24,879 bases of DNA from JBBQKF01 sp038326615 (GTDB lineage Bacteria > Bacillota > Clostridia > Saccharofermentanales > UBA5734): positions 1 through 24,879 of the forward strand of contig JBBQKF010000044.1 of NCBI GenBank assembly GCA_038326615.1, in the 5' to 3' direction. Shown here one piece after another: positions 1-8,303 of this stretch. The notes beneath the pieces are model-generated. The model had not been told where the DNA came from. It ran no database searches and saw nothing but the letters and a program-made list of their open reading frames with translations. Both the position numbers and the translations under genes were made by a program. How positions within the stretch are numbered: position 1 is the stretch's first letter; each line of letters opens with the position of its first letter.

Positions 1-75
1 AGGGAACAAAAGAAACTTTCCAGAAGAAAGAAAGGCGGAAGCAACTGGAACAAGCAAAGGATTAAGGTGGCTAAC
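1..75 (+). pseudogene. TnpB (IS200/IS605 OrfB) internal fragment, cut by window edge
   Basis: Reading from base 1 in frame 1 gives a peptide that begins REQKKLSRRKKGGSNWNKQR and continues IKVAN. This matches the conserved basic stretch in the middle of TnpB/OrfB proteins (consensus near LSRRKKGSKNRxKARxKLA). Homology ends near base 75; the frame stays open to a TGA at 109-111 but by then reads antisense to the clpC 3' end. The downstream RuvC and zinc-ribbon parts of TnpB are absent, so this is a truncated relic abutting the clpC stop codon. Whether the N-terminal part survives to the left cannot be seen. Confidence 0.7.
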
Positions 76-85
76 CAAATCCGAT

Positions 86-2737
86 TTAGCCGTTCCCGTT
101 TTCAATTTTGATTTCATCATCTTTCACAACTACTCTGGCAATATCCCCTGTTTTTATTACTCCATCAAGCATTGCTTCAGAAAGGCGATCTTCTAGCATC
201 GATTGGATAACCCTACGAAGCGGTCTTGCTCCATAACTTGGGCTGTATCCCTTTTCTGCAAGAAACGCTTTTGCTTCATCAGAAACATCAAGTACAAGAC
301 CATTTTCAGTAAGTCGTTTTGAAAGTGTTTTAAGCATTAGAACAACAATCTTTTTCATCGCTTCAAGATTAAGCATGTGGAAGAAAATGATTTCATCTAT
401 ACGATTTATAAACTCAGGATTAAACGTCTTCTTCAATTCCTCCATCACCATCAATTTTGCATCTTCATAGTTTTTACCACCATAAAGTCCGTCATCTCCT
501 GCTGCTACGGAAGGATTTGAGGCATCAGTTGATTTAGGAAGGTCAAATCCGATTCTTCGTCCTTGTGATGACGTAAGCATTCTTGCTCCAAGATTTGAAG
601 TCATTATTATTATTGTATTTCTAAAATCAATTGTCCGGCCCTGACCGTCTGTTAACCTTCCGTCTTCAAGAATCTGAAGTAATGCATTGAACACATCTGG
701 ATGTGCCTTTTCGATTTCATCAAAAAGAACCACCGAATATGGCTTACGGCGAACTTTCTCTGTAAGTTGTCCACCTTCATCATACCCTACATATCCTGGA
801 GGAGAACCGATTAATTTGCTGACATCGAATTTCTCCATGTACTCAGACATATCAAGTCTTATAAGGGCATTTTCAGATCCAAACATAACATCAGCAAGTG
901 CTTTTGCAAGCTCTGTTTTACCAACACCAGTCGTGCCGAGAAATATAAATGATCCTGTTGGGCGTTTAGGGTCTTTAAGACCAAGGCGACCACGCCTTAT
1001 TGCTTTTGCAATTGCTTTTACTGCTTCATCTTGCCCAATTACTCTCTTGTGTAGCTCGTCTTCAAGGAGCCTAAGTTTCTCAGAATCTGTTTCAGTAAGC
1101 TTGCGAACAGGAATATTTGTCCAGCTTGAAACAATATTGGCTATGTCCTCAGGGGTAAGAATATTTTCTGATGTATCTTGCTTGTGTCTCCACTCTTCAC
1201 GCGTCTTATCAAGTTGAGTAGTAAGCTCGTTTGCCTCTTCTCTATACTTCGCTGCAGCTTCAAAATCTTCACGGTCAGCAGCAGTCTTTTTAAGACGATT
1301 TAAGTCTTCAAGCTTATTTTCTATTTCCTTGAAGGATTCTGGCTCAGTAAAAGATTTCATCCTTCTTCTTGAGGCTGCCTCATCTATAAGATCGATTGCT
1401 TTATCTGGGAGAAAACGATCAGTTATGTACCTTATAGAAAGTTTGACTGCCTCTTCTATTGCTTCATCAGTAATTTTTACATTATGATGTGCCTCATATT
1501 TATCCCTTATCCCTTTCAGTATAAGAACCGCTTCTTCAGGTGAAGGTTCCCCGACTGTAACGGGCTGGAATCTACGCTCGAAACCAGAGTCTTTTTCTAT
1601 ACGCTTACGATATTCTTCAATTGTTGTAGCTCCAATGAGTTGTAATTCGCCTCGCGCGAGCATTGGTTTTAAAATATTTGCTGCATCCATTGCGCCTTCT
1701 GCACCGCCAGCTCCGATTATTGTATGAAGCTCATCAATGAAAAGCATAACATCACCAGCCTTACCAGCTTCACTTAAAACGTTCTTTAATCTTTCTTCAA
1801 ATTCTCCACGATATTTTGCTCCTGCAATAAGGCTTGCCATATCTATTGAAATAATACGTTTATCTTTTAACATTTCAGGAGTATCCCCCTGAGCAATTTT
1901 TTGAGCTAAGCCTTCTGCAATTGCTGTTTTCCCAACACCGGGTTCTCCAATAAGGCATGGATTGTTCTTCGTTCGACGACACAAAATCTGCATGACACGC
2001 TCGATTTCCTGCTCTCTTCCTATTATCGGGTCAAATTCACCATTTTTCGCAGCGAGAGTTAAGTCTCTGCCATACTTTTCGAGATTTGGTGTTTTTATCC
2101 TTCCTTTTCCTTTGGAGCCAACTTGTGAAGCAGCGCTATTTCCTATACCACCACTTTGCTGCTGTAAGTCCTTAAGATTCTCGTTTATTTCATCGATGTC
2201 GGAATCAGGTGAATTATCGTCATTCTGGTCGTTTCCAAAGGATTCTTCTTCCTCTTGAATTTTTGAGGCACCTGTATCACCTTGAGATTTCATTAATTCT
2301 TCGTAGACTTTTCTTAAATCTACTCCTGTTGCCTGCAGAATCTTTGATGCAACATTTTCACCTTCACGAATAATTGCAATTAGCAAATGTTCAGGTTCGA
2401 TTACATTTTGAGAAACATTTCTGGCTGCAAGAACTGATATTTCCATAATCCGCTTTGTGCGTGGTGTAAACATAGCAACCACTTGATTTATATCGTTAAT
2501 ATGCTCGAACTCCTTGCTCGGATCTATTGCTTTACCTGAAACCTGAGACAAAGCATCCTCAAGTGCTTCGAGTTGTAATCCGTCTTCATTAAGCAGCTCA
2601 TACGAAATTCCTGATTCTTCTTTCATAATTCCATAAAGCAAATGTTCTGTTCCAATATAGTCCGTCTGACTTTTTTTTGCTGCTTCATATGCACTTTGCA
2701 TTACCTGCGCTGTTCTTTCTGAAAATCTTATCATCAT
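86..2737 (-). CDS. clpC: ATP-dependent Clp protease ATP-binding subunit ClpC
   Basis: HSP100 unfoldase that feeds substrates, including arginine-phosphorylated proteins, to ClpP in the cytoplasm. The 883-residue protein has a double Clp_N domain (about 3-145), a first AAA module with Walker A GEPGVGKT at 264-271 and Walker B VMLFIDE at 330-336, a UVR-type coiled middle region (about 474-515), and a second AAA module with Walker A GTTGVGKT at 601-608 and VVLFDE at 669-674. The tripeptide IGF at 729-731 fits the ClpP-docking loop. It is longer than usual ClpC (about 810-830). The extra length lies in an acidic, Gln/Ser/Gly-rich linker (about 150-217) and in a Gly/Ser-rich stretch just after IGF (about 735-758). 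The start overlaps the mcsB stop by 4 bp and is preceded by a GGAAGG ribosome binding site inside mcsB, so the two are probably translationally coupled. Confidence 0.97.
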   Translation of the reverse strand: MMIRFSERTAQVMQSAYEAAKKSQTDYIGTEHLLYGIMKEESGISYELLNEDGLQLEALEDALSQVSGKAIDPSKEFEHINDINQVVAMFTPRTKRIMEISVLAARNVSQNVIEPEHLLIAIIREGENVASKILQATGVDLRKVYEELMKSQGDTGASKIQEEEESFGNDQNDDNSPDSDIDEINENLKDLQQQSGGIGNSAASQVGSKGKGRIKTPNLEKYGRDLTLAAKNGEFDPIIGREQEIERVMQILCRRTKNNPCLIGEPGVGKTAIAEGLAQKIAQGDTPEMLKDKRIISIDMASLIAGAKYRGEFEERLKNVLSEAGKAGDVMLFIDELHTIIGAGGAEGAMDAANILKPMLARGELQLIGATTIEEYRKRIEKDSGFERRFQPVTVGEPSPEEAVLILKGIRDKYEAHHNVKITDEAIEEAVKLSIRYITDRFLPDKAIDLIDEAASRRRMKSFTEPESFKEIENKLEDLNRLKKTAADREDFEAAAKYREEANELTTQLDKTREEWRHKQDTSENILTPEDIANIVSSWTNIPVRKLTETDSEKLRLLEDELHKRVIGQDEAVKAIAKAIRRGRLGLKDPKRPTGSFIFLGTTGVGKTELAKALADVMFGSENALIRLDMSEYMEKFDVSKLIGSPPGYVGYDEGGQLTEKVRRKPYSVVLFDEIEKAHPDVFNALLQILEDGRLTDGQGRTIDFRNTIIIMTSNLGARMLTSSQGRRIGFDLPKSTDASNPSVAAGDDGLYGGKNYEDAKLMVMEELKKTFNPEFINRIDEIIFFHMLNLEAMKKIVVLMLKTLSKRLTENGLVLDVSDEAKAFLAEKGYSPSYGARPLRRVIQSMLEDRLSEAMLDGVIKTGDIARVVVKDDEIKIENGNG

Positions 2738-3771
2738 AATTTTTCACCTTCCTTTAGTACTTCTCTGACTGCTTGTGCTCTAGCCTTGTCACGTTCAGTC
2801 GGTTCCATAATTCTGCCTGCTGCCTTTTGGACACTCGCAGGTCCTATTGTTGCCATAATTTTATTAAATACAATTTCATCTATTCCGCTGATTATTCCAA
2901 GAGCTATCCCGAATCTGACATCTGATATCATCTTAACTGCCTCTTGAGTTGTAAGGGTTCTTGCATATTTCAAAATCCCAAGAGAGCGAAAAATCATATC
3001 ATCAACATACAGCGGATTTTTTTCATACAACTGCTTTCTTATTAGCCTTTCCTGGTCCATTATCTGAAAAATCAATTTTCTAATATCACTGATTAGCTCT
3101 TCTTCATTGAGTCCTAGCGTAATCTGATTTGATATCTGATAAATATTTCCAAGTGAGTTGCTGTTTTCGCCATAATAACCCCTAACTGAATATCCCATCT
3201 TCTGAATGTTTTCTACAACAAGATTAATTTTACCTGACATTGCAAGTCCTGGCAGATGCATCATAACGGATGCTCTTAATCCAGTTCCTGTGTTAGTAGG
3301 GCATGAGGTTGTAAATCCATATTTACTGTTATATCCGACAGGTAAATGGGATTCAAGATATATTGCCATCTCTTTTGCCTTCTCGTATGCATTTTCGAGA
3401 TTGAATCCAGGTTCCATTGCCTGTATCCGTATATGGTCTTCCTCATTAATCATCACAGAAATTGATTCGTCGCGCAAAATCATTGCTTTTCTTGTTATTC
3501 CTGGCTTTGTAAGTTCTTCACTGATAAGATGCTTTTCTACTAATGAAACTTTGTCCTCATCTGTAAGATCATTCATGTTAACCTGTATAAAGTCCTTTTT
3601 GTTTTCCTTCCCATAAGCAATTATAGCCTGTGTTATTTCTTGTGATACACCAACCGAAGTCATTTCGTTAAGTTTATGTGGGAAAGGGTAATTGCATAAA
3701 TTTCGGGCAAGCCTTATACGGCTACTAAGAACTACGTCACTTTGCGGGCCTTTGTCAATATACCATGTCAT
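2734..3771 (-). CDS. mcsB: protein arginine kinase McsB
   Basis: Phosphorylates arginines on CtsR and on misfolded proteins, marking them for ClpCP. The 345-residue protein belongs to the ATP:guanido phosphotransferase family. Visible signatures are SSRIRLARN (16-24), the NEEDH motif (109-113), the nucleotide/active-site segment CPTNTGTGLRASV (157-169) and RGYYGENS (197-204). The C-terminal RDKARA (about 326-331) matches the RDxxRA phosphoarginine-sensing motif described for bacterial McsB, so allosteric control by phosphoarginine is likely. A GGAGG site lies 7 nt before the ATG. The downstream clpC overlaps it by 4 bp. The upstream mcsA is separated by an unusually long 305-bp T-rich spacer. 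Confidence 0.97.
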   Translation of the reverse strand: MTWYIDKGPQSDVVLSSRIRLARNLCNYPFPHKLNEMTSVGVSQEITQAIIAYGKENKKDFIQVNMNDLTDEDKVSLVEKHLISEELTKPGITRKAMILRDESISVMINEEDHIRIQAMEPGFNLENAYEKAKEMAIYLESHLPVGYNSKYGFTTSCPTNTGTGLRASVMMHLPGLAMSGKINLVVENIQKMGYSVRGYYGENSNSLGNIYQISNQITLGLNEEELISDIRKLIFQIMDQERLIRKQLYEKNPLYVDDMIFRSLGILKYARTLTTQEAVKMISDVRFGIALGIISGIDEIVFNKIMATIGPASVQKAAGRIMEPTERDKARAQAVREVLKEGEKL

Positions 3772-4076
3772 ACTCTTTCCTCCTTTTCTTTTCTTTTATT
3801 TTCAAAATTTGTCTTCCTTTAATTACGAAATTATTTATTTCCATTTAATTCTGTTATTTGTTTATCATATTGTTTATTATTTTGTTCTTTTTTATTCTGT
3901 TCTCTGATTTTTCTGTTATTTGTTTATTCTGTTCTCTGATTGTAGTTTTTCTATCATTAATTTTTGCCATTTTTATTATAATATGTTGATCATTTTTAAT
4001 TATTCAATTTGTCCGTAATAAAATCAAATAAATTTTTGCAAGGAATGATTAGTTAAAAGTTTTGTAGAAATTTATT
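3772..4076. repeat. T-rich mcsA-mcsB spacer with duplicated segments
   Basis: No gene or clear terminator is visible in these 305 bases. The plus strand is strongly T-rich. It contains two internal duplications: a 17-bp segment at 3849-3865 repeated at 3911-3927, and an 18-bp segment starting TTATTCTGTTCT at 3892-3909 repeated at 3924-3941. mcsA, mcsB and clpC are usually tightly packed, so this gap is long for the operon. It looks like slippage-expanded DNA. Confidence 0.6.
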
Positions 4077-4982
4077 CTATTCTTTCTTTTCTTTATCTTC
4101 ATTTTCATTGGTTTTCTTGCGTCTTGGTTTCTTAGGAATTGATTCACCCTCCTGATTTGCTTTTTCGGGTTTAGTTTTATTTTCGTTAGTATCTTTTTTT
4201 TCTTTTTTTTCTTTTTTTTCATTTGCCGATTTGTCGGGATTGCTTTTTTTAGCTTTATTTTTACCTAGGTTTTCGGGAACTTTATCAATATTCATATCAT
4301 CACTTCCGAACGTAGAAGAACCTAAAATTTCAACTTCATGTATTTTTCTACTATGATTTGTATGTTTCTCCAAGGTAGAATTTGTATCTGATTTGGGTTT
4401 TTTCAACTTTTCTATATTTTCTATATTTTCTATTTTGGCTTTGTTTTGTAGAATCTCAGTTTTAATTTTTGCTGCACTTTCATAATCTTCCTTTTCGACT
4501 GCTTCCTTAATCTTTAATTGCAATTCTTCATTTATCTGATGAAGGTTATTAATTTCACTTCTATCTTTAGTTTGAGCAATTTCTCGTCCTCTGTGTTTGT
4601 CTCCTGACTGAACCCTACGAAAAACTTGTCCAAGCTGATCCTCGAAAATTTCATAACAATAACTGCATCCAAGCTTTCCTTTTTTGCGAATTTCATCAAG
4701 AGAGGTATTGCAATGCGCACACACTTTTGGCTCTTGTTTGCCAGGTACAAAAACGCCTGAATTATAACCTGTTGCTGTATTACCAAGCTGATGATTTCCT
4801 AAAAACGCTTTAGGGCTAGCAAATCCTGTACCAAGATAGTTGTCGAGGTCAAGACCGAAAGTATTCGCAAATCCAATTTCCTGCAGGCAATCCTCGCATA
4901 TTTTGTATTCTTTTTCAGCTCCGTTGACAATTTGTTTTATTAAAACCGAAGCTTCTCTTTTTTGGCATCGCTGACACTTCAT
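4077..4982 (-). CDS. mcsA: McsA, zinc-binding activator of McsB, with long charged tail
   Basis: Activator and partner of the McsB arginine kinase in the CtsR/ClpC stress circuit. Four CxxC pairs are visible, at C3/C6, C29/C32, C88/C91 and C106/C109, matching the zinc-finger pattern of McsA. A UVR-type coiled segment follows (about 149-184). Family members are usually about 170-190 residues; this one has 301. The extra 110 or so residues form a low-complexity, Lys/Glu/Asn-rich tail with KKEKKEKK runs and a basic KKPRRKK patch near 283-289. The tail ends in a clean stop, so it is an extension and not an obvious frameshift product, although the poly-A/T-rich coding DNA could have grown by slippage. 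A GGGAGG site lies 8 nt before the ATG. Confidence 0.93.
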   Translation of the reverse strand: MKCQRCQKREASVLIKQIVNGAEKEYKICEDCLQEIGFANTFGLDLDNYLGTGFASPKAFLGNHQLGNTATGYNSGVFVPGKQEPKVCAHCNTSLDEIRKKGKLGCSYCYEIFEDQLGQVFRRVQSGDKHRGREIAQTKDRSEINNLHQINEELQLKIKEAVEKEDYESAAKIKTEILQNKAKIENIENIEKLKKPKSDTNSTLEKHTNHSRKIHEVEILGSSTFGSDDMNIDKVPENLGKNKAKKSNPDKSANEKKEKKEKKDTNENKTKPEKANQEGESIPKKPRRKKTNENEDKEKKE

Positions 4983-5271
4983 TTTACTATCCTCCCATAT
5001 AAATTAACACTTTCTATATTTAAAATTCGCATCAATTCATTTATACGATAAATCTAACTTTTTATAAAATCCTTAACTTTCATTTCTTTTAGGTTTTAGT
5101 AACTTCATTTTAGGTTTCTACCTATTTTAATTACTTACTATTTTTATAGTTTGATGTCTAAATTATTTATGAATCCCAATTTGTATTCATACAATTTTTA
5201 CCACTAATTTTAAACTTTTAATTTATGCAAACAAGAAATTTTCTATTAATCGATTTTGTGTAATAATTTGT

Positions 5272-5751
5272 TTACGCGAAATTCCTGTTCTTTTGGATCA
5301 TAAGACAAGCTAAAAGGTTTTTCATCATTTTACTTCTAATCTTTGTACGTGATTGTGGAGAAATATCAAGGAACACTTTGTCTGACATCGTACTTACGAG
5401 CAATTCTGCCTCCTTCTTACTAATAAGTTTGTAATTTAGAAGTTCTTTCAAGTAAAGATTCACCTTGTGTTCCGAAAGATTAGGATCCATCGTATTCATA
5501 AGATGTAATAAGTAGCTTTCAGTTCCGTCCATAGGGATTTTGGTAATCCTTATACCGCCTCCACCGCCGCGCCTGCTTTCAACATAATAACCCTGTTCGT
5601 TTGTAAATCTTGTTGAAATCACATAATTGATTTGAGAGGGAACGCAGTTTAACTTATTAGCAAGATCGTTTCTGGCAATTTCTACAAGCCCATGATTTTC
5701 TTCAAGCATTCCCCTTATCATCAATTCGATGACGTCGCTTAATCTAGCCAT
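5272..5751 (-). CDS. ctsR: CtsR, transcriptional repressor of class III heat-shock genes
   Basis: Dimeric winged helix-turn-helix repressor of clp and mcs genes. The 159-residue length is typical. The N-terminal DNA-binding domain includes the characteristic wing RRGGGGGIRI (60-69). Arginines in this wing are the region phosphorylated by McsB in studied Firmicutes. The C-terminal helical half (about 80-155) fits the dimerisation and McsB/ClpC-responsive domain. The start follows a strong GAGGAGG ribosome binding site. It is the first gene of the operon, and a matching CtsR operator lies about 210 bp upstream, implying autoregulation. The 289-bp gap to mcsA is AT-rich and shows no gene. Confidence 0.96.
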   Translation of the reverse strand: MARLSDVIELMIRGMLEENHGLVEIARNDLANKLNCVPSQINYVISTRFTNEQGYYVESRRGGGGGIRITKIPMDGTESYLLHLMNTMDPNLSEHKVNLYLKELLNYKLISKKEAELLVSTMSDKVFLDISPQSRTKIRSKMMKNLLACLMIQKNRNFA

Positions 5752-5777
5752 ATTGTTCCTCCTCTCTTCTTTTTTCT

Positions 5778-5908
5778 AAATTTAACTGTTTTCTAAATAT
5801 TATCTGTTCGTACTATATTCAAAATTTAACTATTTACTAAATATTACAAGTTCTTCACATATTGAAATTTTACTATTGCTTAAAAATATTATGTCTTCCT
5901 CTCTACAT
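5778..5908. repeat. imperfect 43-44 bp tandem repeat in ctsR leader
   Basis: Three degenerate copies begin at about 5778, 5822 and 5865. Each starts with AAATTTAAC or AAATTTTAC and contains TAAATATTA or a close variant about 20 bp later. They lie between the CtsR operator and the ctsR start, so they would be in the 5' leader of the operon mRNA if transcription begins near the operator. No function is evident. Confidence 0.5.
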
Positions 5909-5963
5909 TATAAATGTTATACCTATCATTCTCTTATTATCTTTCATAGCGTCATATTTAAAC

Positions 5964-5980
5964 TTTGACTTTCTTTGACT
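5964..5980 (-). promoter_or_regulatory. CtsR operator
   Basis: The plus strand reads TTTGACT TTC TTTGACT; the minus strand therefore reads AGTCAAA GAA AGTCAAA. This is an exact match to the published CtsR heptad direct repeat (A/G)GTCAAA-NAN-(A/G)GTCAAA. It lies upstream of the ctsR start, so the operon is probably autorepressed. I could not assign -35/-10 boxes around it with confidence. Confidence 0.88.
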
Positions 5981-6263
5981 TATGTTTATATTTTAGTTCA
6001 TATAAGGGACTTCTAAATGAAATATTTGTTTATTTTTTGTGAACGATTTTAAAATATTTTCAGAAAAGCTATAGTCTTACATATTAACGTAAATTGTCAG
6101 AAAGTCCATACGATTTGAAAAGCAGCGGGAAATTTACATTTTCCAAGTGATTAAATGCATTATTAATAAAAAACTGTGATAGAATGTAGTTGTTGGCAAA
6201 ATCAGGTTAGAAAGGATAATTAATTCGTTACATTTCAGTGATGAATTAATGGTGGAGACGAAA

Positions 6264-7142
6264 ATGGCTATTATAGAAATCAACAATTTAAAAAAATATT
6301 ATGGTAAACAACGTGGTATTGAGGATGTTACTTTTTCTGTTGAAGAAGGTGAAATATTTGGATTCATCGGTCCTAATGGTGCCGGAAAATCAACAACCAT
6401 AAGAACGTTGCTTTCACTAATTTATCCGACTAGTGGATCTGCAAAAATTTTCGGAAAAGACTGTATTTTGCACGGCCCCTCCATTAGAGAACAAATTGGA
6501 TATCTTCCTTCCGAAGTTTTTTATTACGAAAATATGAAAGTTATTGACGTTCTTAAGTATTCCGCAAGTTTCTATAAAAATGTTAAAAAAGTCCGGATTG
6601 ATGAACTCGCTGGAATTATGGAGCTCGATTTAAATAAGAAAATTGAGGATTTGTCCTACGGTAACAAGAAAAAAGTCGGTATTGTTCAGGGCCTTTTACA
6701 TGAGCCAAAACTTATCATTCTTGATGAACCGACAAGTGGCCTTGACCCTTTGATGCAACAAAAATTCTTTGATCTTATTGAGGTCGAAAACAAAAAAGGT
6801 TCTACGGTTCTTTTTTCCTCGCATATACTCCCCGAAGTTCAAAAACTCTGTACAAGAGTAGCAATCATTAAAGACGGCTCAATCGTTAAAGTTGAGGATA
6901 TGAATACATTAAGAAGTGAAAATTATAAGAATTTTACAATCGAATTTCCTGTGCAGGTTCCAAATGATTTGTTTGCAATTGACGGTATTGCGAATCTTTC
7001 AAAAGCAAATAACAAGGCAAAATTTCTTTACAAAGGTGATATTAATCTTATTCTTGGTCATTTACAGGGAATTAAGCTTACTAATTTACTTGTAGAAGAG
7101 CCATCTTTGGAAGAAATATTCATGCACTACTATCGAAAGTAA
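6264..7142 (+). CDS. ABC transporter ATP-binding protein (ABC-2 exporter type)
   Basis: ATPase subunit expected to energise the two membrane proteins that follow. The 292 residues show Walker A GPNGAGKST (36-44), a signature motif LSYGNKKKVG (130-139), Walker B LIILDEP (150-156) and an H-loop SSH. The signature is a non-standard form of LSGGQ, as often seen in exporters of this group. I chose the ATG at 6264 because GGTGGAG lies 7 nt before it; an in-frame ATG at 6249 has no ribosome binding site. The gene is divergent from ctsR. The substrate cannot be inferred. A GntR-type regulator, often found with such exporters, is not present nearby. Confidence 0.93.
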   Translation: MAIIEINNLKKYYGKQRGIEDVTFSVEEGEIFGFIGPNGAGKSTTIRTLLSLIYPTSGSAKIFGKDCILHGPSIREQIGYLPSEVFYYENMKVIDVLKYSASFYKNVKKVRIDELAGIMELDLNKKIEDLSYGNKKKVGIVQGLLHEPKLIILDEPTSGLDPLMQQKFFDLIEVENKKGSTVLFSSHILPEVQKLCTRVAIIKDGSIVKVEDMNTLRSENYKNFTIEFPVQVPNDLFAIDGIANLSKANNKAKFLYKGDINLILGHLQGIKLTNLLVEEPSLEEIFMHYYRK

Positions 7143-7199
7143 ACAAGTAACCGGATTTTTGCATCTAGAATACTTTGATGGAACAATTTCTTCACCGTA

Positions 7200-7256
7200 A
7201 ATAAATTAACGAAACAATTTTTGCAGCTAGAATAAATTAACGAAACAATTTTTGCA
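7200..7256. repeat. 26-bp direct repeat upstream of the first permease gene
   Basis: The segment at 7200-7225 (beginning AATAAATTAACG) recurs exactly at 7231-7256, separated by 5 bp. A looser third copy with AACAATTTCTTC lies just before. The repeat ends at the AAAGGAAGG sequence at 7256-7264. This looks like a recent tandem duplication in the 169-bp gap between the ATPase and permease genes. Confidence 0.7.
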
Positions 7257-7311
7257 AAGGAAGGATGATTAATTCATCTCATTCTGATTTGAATTGATTA
7301 TGGAATAAAAT

Positions 7312-8121
7312 ATGAATATTTTTATTAACGAAATGCGAATGAACCGAAATTCTTTGCTTACATGGGCTATTACATTGCCTGTATTATCTTTCTTTTTTAT
7401 GGTAATGTACCCAGCACTCGCAAAAAACATGGAAGCTTTTATTAAAGTGCTTGAGAATTTTCCCATTGAATTTCGCAATGCGTTTGGCATTAATGAAAGC
7501 GCTTTTGGAACAATCCTTGGGTTCTATAGCTTTATACTCACCTACGTTTTAATTGGAGGCGCAGTACAAGCAATGAATCTTGGCATTAATGGTCTTTCTA
7601 TGGAAGTTCGTGATAAAACTTCTGACTTCCTATACACAAAGCCCGTTTCAAGGTTTAATATCCTGGCATCAAAAATAAGTGCGGTATTTGTTCAGGTTAT
7701 TATAACCGACATTATTTTCGTTTTGTTTTCATTTTTTATGCTTACTTCGATAAACAGTTCAATGAACAATAGTCCATTTGATTTTAAAACGTTCCTATTA
7801 ATAACCGGCTCATTATTTATGATTCAAATAATTTTTGCATGTATTGGATTTGCTGTATCAGCATCACTAAGAAGAATTCGAACAGTTCTGCCTGTAAGCC
7901 TTGGAATGGTTTTCTTTTTCTATATTATTTTCGTTTTAAATCAGACACTAAAAAATGCAAGCTTGTCATTTCTGACACCATTTGGATATTTTGAATTATC
8001 AAAAATCATGACAATGAACTCGTATGAAACCAAATATGTTATCTCAATGATTGTAATATCAATTATTTGCGTCATATTCACTGGCTGGTCATACTCACGC
8101 AAAGATTTTCCAGCAATTTAA
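7312..8121 (+). CDS. ABC-2 type transporter permease 1
   Basis: The 269-residue polytopic membrane protein has about six hydrophobic segments, the first at about 14-35 and the last at about 243-262. It contains the sequence REVRDKTSDFLYTKPVSR-like segment EVRDKTSDFLYTKPVSR (about 97-113), a cytoplasmic signature shared with the next gene and typical of ABC-2 exporter permeases. It is the probable membrane partner of the preceding ATPase. No good ribosome binding site precedes the ATG at 7312; a strong AAGGAAGG lies about 50 nt upstream, before a short open frame, so translation may be weak or coupled. Confidence 0.88.
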   Translation: MNIFINEMRMNRNSLLTWAITLPVLSFFFMVMYPALAKNMEAFIKVLENFPIEFRNAFGINESAFGTILGFYSFILTYVLIGGAVQAMNLGINGLSMEVRDKTSDFLYTKPVSRFNILASKISAVFVQVIITDIIFVLFSFFMLTSINSSMNNSPFDFKTFLLITGSLFMIQIIFACIGFAVSASLRRIRTVLPVSLGMVFFFYIIFVLNQTLKNASLSFLTPFGYFELSKIMTMNSYETKYVISMIVISIICVIFTGWSYSRKDFPAI

Positions 8122-8303
8122 ATGTCACATGTGAGGATTGTCAGATTAAATAGAAATATAATATGAAAAACGAATAACAATTAAAAATAGTTAATAATAG
8201 TTAGCAACCAAGTAACTAAAAATTTTAATAATTTGATAAATAAATAAATAGACTGATTAATGGATAGGTTGATAGACACATTGTTAAAAACTAGGAGGAC
8301 CAA

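Noticed and set aside
687..1217. Plus-strand 176-codon frame inside clpC
   Set aside because: It is a shadow of clpC; the antisense protein has no family features and no ribosome binding site.
3772..4076. Hidden small gene between mcsA and mcsB
   Set aside because: Frames here are short, T-rich and built from duplicated segments, with no ribosome binding site.
8122..8303. Regulatory palindrome TCACATGTGA near 8126
   Set aside because: It is short, lies just after the permease stop, and has no promoter or match to a known site; probably chance.
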